Source of the DNA: Komagataeibacter xylinus NBRC 15237
GTDB lineage: Bacteria; Pseudomonadota; Alphaproteobacteria; Acetobacterales; Acetobacteraceae
Length of the DNA: 63,789 bases
Assembly: GCF_001571345.1 (NCBI RefSeq)
Contig: NZ_BCTP01000017.1
Coordinates: forward strand, 1-63,789
Direction of reading: 5' to 3'
This document shows positions 57,463-63,789 of the stretch, piece after piece. A program made the translations under genes and the position numbers. Every line of letters begins with the position of its first letter. Positions within the stretch are counted from its first letter, which is position 1. The notes under the pieces were generated by a model. The model was not told where the DNA came from. It did not search any database and saw only the letters and a list, made by a program, of their open reading frames with translations.

Positions 57463-58026
57463 TCAGCGAAATGCTTCGCTGACCAGTTGATCCAGCGTCA
57501 TGCAGGTGTCGCCATTATCCGTGAGGGGCTGCAGCAGTCCATCTATTGCGAGCACGGCCAGTCCATGCGCTTTTCCCCAACGGGCCGCCATGGTGGCTGC
57601 CTGGGTTGTACCTGATTTTTCTGGCCCCGGCAGGGCGGCCAGCCGCCCGAAGGCCCGCTCTGATGCCGCTACAAGGTGCGCGTCAGTGCGATTGATGGCA
57701 TCGCTGCGAAACATGAGGGTGAACAGGCCCGGATTGGCAATGGCAAAACGGATGTAGGCCAGCCCCACATCACGCGCCAGAGGGGCGTGTGGCGGTGACA
57801 TTGCCTCAGTCAGTTCGTCAAAACCCTGCGCTGCCAGCACGCTTAACAGTCCGGCCAGATTGCCAAAATAGGGAGCCGCCGCCGTGGCGGAAACACCGGC
57901 ATGCCGGGTGATGGCTCTGAGCTTCAGCGCTGCAATACCGTCCTGCTCCAGCAGAACCCGTGCCGAGCGTAACAGGGTGGTTTGCAGGTCTCCGTGATGA
58001 TAGCGGCCTTTTTCTTTTGTTTGCAT
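57463..58026 (-). CDS. TetR-family regulator, divergent from carotenoid oxygenase
   Basis: 187 residues. The start motif KGRYHHGDLQTTLLRSARVLL and HTH LKLRAITRHAGVSATAAAPY are typical of the TetR branch with a WHG-type C-terminal domain (LFTLMFRSDAI). It is divergent from the oxygenase gene; two copies of TTTACACTGTAAA lie in the 91 bp between the starts, so repression of both genes and release by an apolar ligand is a sensible model. Ligand unknown. Confidence 0.9.
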   Translation of the reverse strand: MQTKEKGRYHHGDLQTTLLRSARVLLEQDGIAALKLRAITRHAGVSATAAAPYFGNLAGLLSVLAAQGFDELTEAMSPPHAPLARDVGLAYIRFAIANPGLFTLMFRSDAINRTDAHLVAASERAFGRLAALPGPEKSGTTQAATMAARWGKAHGLAVLAIDGLLQPLTDNGDTCMTLDQLVSEAFR

Positions 58027-58043
58027 GTGACGCCCCCGCTGAC

Positions 58044-58056
58044 TTTACACTGTAAA
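58044..58056. promoter_or_regulatory. Operator-like palindrome, copy 1
   Basis: TTTACA-C-TGTAAA, a perfect 13-bp palindrome, 18 bp upstream of the TetR start. The identical sequence recurs 47 bp away at 58091-58103. Spacing and location fit TetR binding sites that control both divergent promoters. Confidence 0.75.
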
Positions 58057-58089
58057 AATTACTTGACGATCATCCTCTGCCCTGCCACG

Positions 58090-58104
58090 CTTTACACTGT
58101 AAAG
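58090..58104. promoter_or_regulatory. Operator-like palindrome, copy 2
   Basis: CTTTACA-C-TGTAAAG, a 15-bp palindrome 13 bp before the oxygenase ATG. The inner 13 bp are identical to copy 1. Located between a TTGACG (58063-58068, possible -35) and the start codon, it would block transcription of the oxygenase gene when bound. Confidence 0.75.
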
Positions 58105-58117
58105 TTAAGGGGGGGCC

Positions 58118-59419
58118 ATGCTGAATAACCGCAATCCGGTCTATCGGGAGATCGATGCCGCCTGCCTTCCCATCGAGGGCAGGCTGCCGCCCGGCCTGCA
58201 GGGCACGCTGTATCGCAACGGCCCCAACCCACGGGCGGGTGAAGCCAGCCAGCACTGGTTTCTGGGGCAGGGCATGATCCATGCCATCTCGCTTGGGGGT
58301 GGACAGGCCACCTATCGCAACCGCTGGGTCATACCGCAGGAGAACCTCACCCCACAGTTGGGAAAAGCCAATACGCATGTCATCGCCCATGCTGGCACGT
58401 TGATGGCGCTGGAAGAGGCGCATGCGCCGGTCCTGCTGGGCCCGGACACGCTTGCCTTTCATGGTCACGGCAGCATGACCGGTCGCTTCACCGCCCACCC
58501 CAAACATGACCCAGCCACCGGGGCGCTCGTGTTTTTTGCTTACGCTGCTGGTGGCCGGCACACGCGCACGATCCGCTGTGGCAGTCTTGATGCCCACGGT
58601 CACCTTGCATGGGAGACCTGTTTTGAGGCCCCTTTTTGCAGCATGGTGCATGATGCGGCGGTAACGGCGCGGCATATCGCGCTGCCGGTGCTGCCACTGG
58701 CGGCAGCGCCTGCGTTGGATGAGGGTGATACCCTTGGATTTGCCTGGCAACCGGAGCTCGGTGGTCATCTTGCCGTGCTGCGGCGCGGTGCGTATGGGAG
58801 CGAGGTGCGCTGGCATGAAGCACCGCCGGTCCATGCATTTCATATCGCCAATGCGTGGGAAGAGCACGACCGGCTGTTCCTTGATCTGTTTGTCTATGAT
58901 GTGCCGCCTCTGTTTCCTACGCCAGGCGGTGTGCGTGTCAAAGCCGCGCCTGCACGCCCATGCCGCTGGAGCGTGGCGCTTGAGGGGCGCGAACCCGTGC
59001 GCGTTGAACACCTGCATGACATGGCGGGCGAGTTTCCCCGCATTGATGACCGCCATGCGGGCGGGTCTTACGACCAGATTTATTATGCCAGTCGTAGCGG
59101 GGTGGAACAGGTGGGTTTTCAGGCCATCACGCGCCTTGATCTGTCGCGCGGGGCGATCGACCAGTTTGATTTTGGCCTGGCGGCTTCTGTGTCCGAACCG
59201 GTGTTCGTGCCGCGCGGAGATGATGCGCCGATTGATGATGGGTGGCTTATGAGCACGGTCTGGCGGCCGGAGTGGGCGGGATCAAAACTGGTCGTGTTCG
59301 ATGCCGGTCATGTGGCCGATGGCCCGGTTGCCGCTGTCATTCTTCCGCAGCGCGTGCCTGACGGGTTTCATGGCAGTTTCGTGCCGGATGTCTTTCTTGA
59401 CCTGGAAAAATCCCGATGA
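58118..59419 (+). CDS. Carotenoid (apocarotenoid) cleavage oxygenase family protein
   Basis: 433 residues of the RPE65/CCD seven-bladed propeller family. The start MLNNRNPVYREIDAACLPIE with GLQGTLYRNGPNP is typical. Iron-binding His candidates: HPKHDPATG, MVHDAAVTARHIALPV, HAFHIANAW and the final PDGFHGSFVP. It cleaves a conjugated double bond with O2, in carotenoids, apocarotenals or lignin-type stilbenes. Soluble or membrane-associated, no signal peptide. Its stop overlaps the next gene by ATGA (59416-59419). Substrate unknown; no carotenoid synthesis gene is in the window. Confidence 0.88.
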   Translation: MLNNRNPVYREIDAACLPIEGRLPPGLQGTLYRNGPNPRAGEASQHWFLGQGMIHAISLGGGQATYRNRWVIPQENLTPQLGKANTHVIAHAGTLMALEEAHAPVLLGPDTLAFHGHGSMTGRFTAHPKHDPATGALVFFAYAAGGRHTRTIRCGSLDAHGHLAWETCFEAPFCSMVHDAAVTARHIALPVLPLAAAPALDEGDTLGFAWQPELGGHLAVLRRGAYGSEVRWHEAPPVHAFHIANAWEEHDRLFLDLFVYDVPPLFPTPGGVRVKAAPARPCRWSVALEGREPVRVEHLHDMAGEFPRIDDRHAGGSYDQIYYASRSGVEQVGFQAITRLDLSRGAIDQFDFGLAASVSEPVFVPRGDDAPIDDGWLMSTVWRPEWAGSKLVVFDAGHVADGPVAAVILPQRVPDGFHGSFVPDVFLDLEKSR

Positions 59420-60051
59420 AGCGCCCATCGGCTTTGGCCATGATTGCCCTTGATGCGGGCGGCCTGATCCTGTCATGGGTTCTGGGCGTGTTGGGGCTGG
59501 CACCTTATGCCACCATCGCCGTGATCGTGTTCATGGCAGGCGACGGGCTGCGGCGCTGGTATTGTGGCCTGGGTTTTCCCCGTGTGTGGTGGCTGTTCAA
59601 TGGGCTGGCTCTGGTTCTGGCCATTACGGATCTGATTGTCGTGGCCTGGCTGCCCGCGGCGTACGAACCCATACCTGCCAGTTTGGTTTTTGCCGTGGTG
59701 TTTGCCTTGGGGGCTTCGGGCCGCAGGCCGATCGTGCAGGAAATTGCCGAGCAGCGTCGCGGCGCACCCTTTCCCCCTGAGCGTCATGACCTCAGGGCAT
59801 TTTTCCGGCTCTATAGCTGGATCTGGGCACTGTATTTTTTCATCAGGGCCGGGCTGTATCTATGGTTTGCGCACAACCTGTCGCCTGAGCGTGCCCATGC
59901 GCTTGAAAATATGATCGGGCCTGTCAGCCTGTTCGTGATGATCATGTCCAGTTTCAGGGGGCAGGCACTGTTTCAGTTGGCCCAACGGGCCGGATTGTTA
60001 GGACAGCGTGCAGGCCTGCCCGCACCGGCGCCCGACAGGACGCGCGGCTGA
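59416..60051 (+). CDS. Multi-span membrane protein, coupled to carotenoid oxygenase
   Basis: 211 residues with about five hydrophobic segments (9-27, 30-45, 58-80, 85-100, 130-150, 170-188). The ASGRRPIVQEIAEQRRG loop in the middle and FFRLYSWIWALYFFIRAG are recognisable but I can only loosely relate them to DUF3159/septation-protein-A-like families. It starts inside the oxygenase stop, so the two are one operon under the TetR sites. A transport or membrane-partner role for the oxygenase substrate or product is speculation. Confidence 0.7.
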   Translation: MKRPSALAMIALDAGGLILSWVLGVLGLAPYATIAVIVFMAGDGLRRWYCGLGFPRVWWLFNGLALVLAITDLIVVAWLPAAYEPIPASLVFAVVFALGASGRRPIVQEIAEQRRGAPFPPERHDLRAFFRLYSWIWALYFFIRAGLYLWFAHNLSPERAHALENMIGPVSLFVMIMSSFRGQALFQLAQRAGLLGQRAGLPAPAPDRTRG

Positions 60052-60086
60052 ATGCCAGCCCGGTTCCGCCGCGCTTAACAAAACAA

Positions 60087-60111
60087 GGGGAGGCGTTGCG
60101 CACGCTTCCCC
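60087..60111. terminator. Stem-loop between convergent genes
   Basis: A 10-bp stem (60087-60096 with 60102-60111, one G-T) with loop TGCGC. It lies after the membrane-protein gene and before the stop of the minus-strand small gene. Confidence 0.6.
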
Positions 60112-60135
60112 CTGCATGTCTGGTTGCGAAAGCAG

Positions 60136-60324
60136 TCAGGAATGGTGGTGATCGGCGGCCTCATGCTCGCGCCAGCCGCTTTCAATCGCGTGCAGGAAGG
60201 TCTTGAAGTGCTTTTTCACTTCATCGGGCGAGGCCTTTTCCATTACGTCCTTCCTGGCGGCCGTAAGGGTGGCGGCAGCGTGGATCAGGGCTGCGTGGAT
60301 GATGTCGGACGGTTCTTTGCTCAT
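60136..60324 (-). CDS. Small cytoplasmic protein with His-rich tail, unknown function
   Basis: 62 residues from ATG 60324, with GGAGAG six bases upstream, which makes this start far better than the long frame to 60615. Amphipathic helices SDIIHAALIHAAATLTAARK and EVKKHFKTFLHAIESGW, then the tail HEAADHHHS. No signal peptide. No family recognised; short for secure prediction but well-formed. Confidence 0.6.
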   Translation of the reverse strand: MSKEPSDIIHAALIHAAATLTAARKDVMEKASPDEVKKHFKTFLHAIESGWREHEAADHHHS

Positions 60325-60523
60325 GGAATTCTCTCCGTTACGTGATGCATCACGATGGAATAGGACCCCCGCGCTGGCAACCATGCGCCCTGCATGACTG
60401 CCGTTCCCTTCCTGGCCCTTGATTTGGTGCATGGCCATCACAGAGGCCGTGTCGTTCCCATTGGGGAACTTCACGCCCATGCTCCCGTTGCTTTTGTCAT
60501 ACACAGACCAGATGGGATATCCG

Positions 60524-60832
60524 ATGTTTTCAAGGCTTACCGCACTTGCCCTCGCCACCACGGCAGCACTTGCCCTGCCGGTTGCAGCCCGGGCCGAGCC
60601 GGGCGGCTGCGTCAAGGGCGCCGTGGCTGGCGGGGTGGCCGGGCATTTTGTTGGCAGTGGTCATGGCAAGGGCGGTGCCGCGGCAGGCTGTGCCGCAGGC
60701 ATGGTGCGCCGGCACAATGCCCGCAAGGCCGAGCGGGAAGGGGCGCAGCAGAACCAGCAGCAGCCCGAAGGTGGCCAGCCCGGCGGCAATGGCGCGCCGC
60801 CCCCGCCGCCTACCAATGGCAGTAGCGAATAA
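60524..60832 (+). CDS. Small exported Gly-rich protein with Gln/Pro-rich tail
   Basis: 102 residues from ATG 60524; the earlier frame to 60419 is rejected. Signal peptide LTALALATTAALALPVAARA, then CVKGAVAGGVAGHFVGSGHG and GGAAAGCAAG, a glycine-zipper-like hairpin with two Cys, then a Lys/Arg patch and a QQQPEGGQPGGNG tail. Glycine-zipper proteins often associate with the cell envelope. Function unknown. Confidence 0.65.
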   Translation: MFSRLTALALATTAALALPVAARAEPGGCVKGAVAGGVAGHFVGSGHGKGGAAAGCAAGMVRRHNARKAEREGAQQNQQQPEGGQPGGNGAPPPPPTNGSSE

Positions 60833-60842
60833 CGCTGCATGC

Positions 60843-60877
60843 CATCCTCCGTCAGGGTACCGCCCTGACGGAGGATG
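60843..60877. terminator. 15-bp perfect stem overlapping the end of the next gene
   Basis: CATCCTCCGTCAGGG (60843-60857) pairs perfectly with its partner at 60863-60877, loop TACCG. It lies just after the Gly-rich protein stop and includes the last codons of the minus-strand membrane-protein gene (stop at 60852-60854). Confidence 0.7.
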
Positions 60878-62282
60878 CCCCCATGGCCCAGGCGTAACAC
60901 ATGGTCAACTGGTTGCGCGGGTCGGGGTTGATGCCAACGAAGATGATGTCCTTGTGCACATAAAGCAGCTTGTGCCGTGGCCCCATGGTAACCTTGTGCA
61001 GCACGACCGGCTGGTCACGTGCCACCTGCGCCTGCGTGCTCACCGCCCAGTCATGGCTGATGCGGGCCAGCAGCGTCAGGTCGGGGATGACGATGGCCAG
61101 ATGCATGACCGCAAGCCCCGTGCAGGTAACCGCCATGACCTTGCTGAAAACGGCGCCCACCGGGCATGAAAACAGCAGGCAGGCCAGATAGCACACCAGA
61201 AAGACGCTGGCGGGGTACGATACGCGGGCTGCCAGCGCCTCGCGGGGGAAGATGAGCAGCAGCAGCATGTAGGCCAGCGCAAGGGCAGCAAACATCCAGC
61301 CCCGCCCGCAGCGCAGGCAGGCGGGAAAGCGCAGTTGCCGCCTGCCCATAAACAGGCCAATGCCAATCAGCAGCACGAAGGGCACCCAGAAGGGGTCGAA
61401 CAGGCTGCCCAGATTGCCAGTCAGCCCGTCAAGCCGGTCAGGCAGCGTGCTGGGCGTCATAAACCGCGCACGCATGTAATTGCCCGGTGCGACACCCAGC
61501 GTGAACGTGCCCAGCGCGTGGCTTACCGCCAGTGCCCAGGGCACCGGGCGGCTGTTTTTCCACGCCCATGCGGCCCATCCCAGCACGAACAGCGCCATCA
61601 GCAGCGAAATCGATTCCATGGCCGTGGCGATCAGGAACACCGCGCCGTACTGCGCCACGTTCATGCGCGCCCGCCCCGCCAGTAACCGCGAGAGGATCCA
61701 CATCTCGCCCGTAACCCCCCACAGGTAGCCAATGGCGCCGGTTTTCCATAAGGCAACCTCGGCAATGGTACGGGGCAGCCACCACAACATCAGAAAAACC
61801 AGCAGGCACTGCACAAACCCGGTGCGCGCCGAAGGCCGGGGTTCGTGCCCCGCCTCGCGCCGGCACATATGCACCACCACATGCACCAGAAACACGAACA
61901 CGCCTGCATTCACTACCGCAAACGCGACCAGCGAGCCGTAATGGTGCAGGTCGAGGATGAAAAAGGTGACAAGGGTGATGAACCACCGCCCGGTCCAGAA
62001 AAAATAGTTGCCCCATACAATATGGAAGATCATGCGGGGGCTGAACGGGATGGTGCGGCAGTAATCATCAGCCCAGAGCGGCGTAACCCGGTTGGCCCAC
62101 AGCAGGAACACGAAGCACAGGCCAAGGGCCAGCTTCTCACCGGGCAGGAAGCGGGGGGCGGCATGGGCTGGCACGGTCATGGGCAGGGTCTTTTTGCGGT
62201 GTGGGGCCAGCGTGCGTAACACGGTGCGGCGCATACGCGAAAATGATGGCCCATAATGCACCCCGGAGCGGGGTTGTGTCAT
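60852..62282 (-). CDS. Polytopic membrane protein (DUF6056-like)
   Basis: 476 residues from ATG 62282; ATG 62180 (MTVPAHAAPRFLPGEKLAL) is an alternative. About ten membrane segments. The loop PLWADDYCRTIPFSPR after the first helix has the DD motif placed like that of C-class glycosyltransferase-fold membrane proteins and DUF6056. It might be a lipid-linked sugar transferase at the envelope; this is inference. Its 3' end lies in the terminator stem shared with the Gly-rich protein gene. Confidence 0.7.
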   Translation of the reverse strand: MTQPRSGVHYGPSFSRMRRTVLRTLAPHRKKTLPMTVPAHAAPRFLPGEKLALGLCFVFLLWANRVTPLWADDYCRTIPFSPRMIFHIVWGNYFFWTGRWFITLVTFFILDLHHYGSLVAFAVVNAGVFVFLVHVVVHMCRREAGHEPRPSARTGFVQCLLVFLMLWWLPRTIAEVALWKTGAIGYLWGVTGEMWILSRLLAGRARMNVAQYGAVFLIATAMESISLLMALFVLGWAAWAWKNSRPVPWALAVSHALGTFTLGVAPGNYMRARFMTPSTLPDRLDGLTGNLGSLFDPFWVPFVLLIGIGLFMGRRQLRFPACLRCGRGWMFAALALAYMLLLLIFPREALAARVSYPASVFLVCYLACLLFSCPVGAVFSKVMAVTCTGLAVMHLAIVIPDLTLLARISHDWAVSTQAQVARDQPVVLHKVTMGPRHKLLYVHKDIIFVGINPDPRNQLTMCYAWAMGASSVRAVP

Positions 62283-62339
62283 GGATAAAGGCCTGATGCA
62301 TGGCCTATGAAGGGAGGGTGAGCGGCGCGCTCGATCCGG

Positions 62340-63788
62340 ATGGCGCCGCAGCGCAGGGGATCAAGTCACGTGTCACAGCCCGTATCTTCGCCCATCGCCA
62401 CGCCATGCCCCCCACCGGCTTCGCCTCCGGGCGCCACGGGGGTGCGCGCGGCGCTGACCACCGCCATGGCGGGCCTGCTCGTAGGGCTTGATACCGGGCT
62501 GATCGCCGAGGCGCTGGGCTTTATCGGCCACGATTTTCACGCCAGCGCGCGCGCGCAGGAATGGGTCGTGTCGGTGCTGATGATGGGCGCGCTGCTCGGC
62601 TCGCTCGGGGCGGGGGTGTTCTCACGCCGCTTTGGCCGCAGGCTGGCGCTGGGCACGGCGACCGTGCTGATCGGGGCAGGCGCGCTGCTTTGCGCCACGG
62701 CCGGGCTGATCGGGCAGATCCTGCTGGGGCGGTTCCTGATCGGGGTGGCGATTGGCATCTGCACCTTTACCGCGCCGCTCTACATATCGGAACTGACCAC
62801 AGGCAAGATGCGTGGCACCATGGTCTCCACCTTTTCCATGCTCCAGTCATGCGGCATCCTGCTGGGCTATCTGGCGGGTGGCCTGCTTGCGGGCGGCGGG
62901 CACTGGCGGCTGATGGTGGGGCTACCGGTGGTGCCAGCCCTGGCGCTGTTCGCCGCGTGCGCGGTGCTGCCTTCCAGCCCGTCATGGCTTGCGGCGCGCG
63001 GGCGCTTTGAGGAGGCGCGCAAGGTGCTGCGCGACCTGCGGGGCGATGAAGCCGAGGCCGACCGCGAACTTGACTGCATCCGCCACGAACTCGGCGCGGG
63101 CAAGGCCGTAAGCGGCTTTGCCCTGTTGCGGGCCAAGCCGTATTTCCGCCGCTCGGTGGCGCTGGGCATAGGGTTGCAGATCATGCAGCAACTCACCGGC
63201 ATTAACGTCGTGATGTATTACGCCCCCAAGATTCTGGAGGGCGCGCATTTTGGCACCGCCGCCGCCGCATGGGCCACGGTGCTGGTCGGGCTGGTCAATG
63301 CGGTGGTGAGCATGGGAGCCATCTATCTGGTCTCGCGCTGGGGGCGCAGGCCGCTGCTGGTCTCAAGCTGCGTCATCATGGCCTGCGCCCTGGGTTGCGC
63401 TGCCATGATCGAGGGGATGCACCTGCAGGGGCTGGGCGCCACGTTGAGCCTGATGGCGGCGCTTCTGGTTTTTGTGGCGGGCTTTGGCATGGGGGCGGGG
63501 CCGCTGGTGTGGACCCTGTGCTCCGAAATCCAGCCCATAGCAGGGCGTGACTTTGGCGTGGCGTGCTCAACCCTGGCCAACTGGGGCATGGACTGGGCGG
63601 TGAGCAATACCTTTCTCACCATTGTCGCGGCAATGGGGGCGGGGTGGACCTTTGCCGGGTTCAGCCTGATGAATATCGGTTTCGTGCTGTTTACCGTGCT
63701 GCTGGTGCCCGAGACGCGCGACGTGCCGCTGGAGGTGATCGAGCAGAACCTCGAGGCTGGCCTGCCCCTGCGCCGCATTGGCCGCTAG
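62340..63788 (+). CDS. Sugar-porter MFS transporter
   Basis: 482 residues; GTG 62370 is an alternative start, since the first 30 residues are Pro/Ser-rich. Sugar-porter motifs in order: GRRLALGTA (loop 2-3), PSSPSWLAARGRFEEARKVL, QQLTGINVVMYYAPKI (helix 7), RWGRRPLL and the terminal PETRDVPLEVIE. Twelve membrane segments. It should import hexoses, pentoses or polyols by proton symport. It ends one base before the window edge. Confidence 0.9.
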   Translation: MAPQRRGSSHVSQPVSSPIATPCPPPASPPGATGVRAALTTAMAGLLVGLDTGLIAEALGFIGHDFHASARAQEWVVSVLMMGALLGSLGAGVFSRRFGRRLALGTATVLIGAGALLCATAGLIGQILLGRFLIGVAIGICTFTAPLYISELTTGKMRGTMVSTFSMLQSCGILLGYLAGGLLAGGGHWRLMVGLPVVPALALFAACAVLPSSPSWLAARGRFEEARKVLRDLRGDEAEADRELDCIRHELGAGKAVSGFALLRAKPYFRRSVALGIGLQIMQQLTGINVVMYYAPKILEGAHFGTAAAAWATVLVGLVNAVVSMGAIYLVSRWGRRPLLVSSCVIMACALGCAAMIEGMHLQGLGATLSLMAALLVFVAGFGMGAGPLVWTLCSEIQPIAGRDFGVACSTLANWGMDWAVSNTFLTIVAAMGAGWTFAGFSLMNIGFVLFTVLLVPETRDVPLEVIEQNLEAGLPLRRIGR

Positions 63789-63789
63789 C

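Overview
The window is 63.8 kb of GC-rich chromosomal DNA. Gene content points to an acetic acid bacterium (Alphaproteobacteria, Acetobacteraceae), most likely Komagataeibacter/Gluconacetobacter or a close relative: squalene-hopene cyclase for hopanoids, a GGDEF-EAL protein, KDO synthesis, a PDH operon in which E1-beta also carries a lipoyl domain, and several small secreted proteins with no wider family that I can name. The genus is inference; I could not run a search.

Layout. (1) 1-5130 is an accessory stretch: the right end of an IS66-family element, the C-terminal remnant of an SMC-like ATPase overlapping an HNH nuclease gene, a perfect 46-bp palindrome, two exported orphans and a decayed Cas3 HD-domain fragment. 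(2) 5135-9033: zinc alcohol dehydrogenase, a TetR regulator with a strong operator-like palindrome before its own start, and shc. (3) 9138-16126: small orphans, a tannase/feruloyl-esterase-type hydrolase, a phosphohexomutase and a CBS-PAS-GGDEF-EAL protein. (4) 16185-19746: metA behind a structured leader, then a TagB-like and a GT4 glycosyltransferase. (5) 19816-31000: kdsA-pyrG-secG-tpiA on the minus strand, divergent from ppiD-trpEGDC-moaC. (6) 30784-37774: pdhA-pdhB-pdhC-lpd, lipA and a COQ10/RatA-like gene. (7) 37900-41478: minus-strand cluster terC-type gene, slt, pgpA, pncC. (8) 41709-48904: purB, an NRDE gene, then purC-purS-[Rap1a/Tai-like]-purQ-purL joined by ATGA overlaps, followed by bolA and grxD. 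(9) 49047-57098: YraN, cardiolipin synthase, EEP hydrolase, AI-2E-type transporter, sseA, metC, adhP and small exported proteins. (10) 57463-63788: a TetR gene divergent from a carotenoid-oxygenase gene with two identical operator-like palindromes between them, a coupled membrane protein, small orphans, a DUF6056-like membrane protein and a sugar MFS transporter.

How it works together. Most of the window is core metabolism in tightly coupled operons (Trp, purines, pyruvate dehydrogenase with lipoate, phospholipid and peptidoglycan turnover). The more novel-looking items are: the ATPase/HNH cassette cut by IS66; a secreted Rap1a/Tai-like gene inside the purine operon; a TrpD with a duplicated N-terminal domain; the metA leader RNA; the TetR/carotenoid-oxygenase/membrane-protein module; and a recurring intergenic terminator-like repeat seen at least six times. 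No CRISPR array, rRNA or tRNA gene was recognised.
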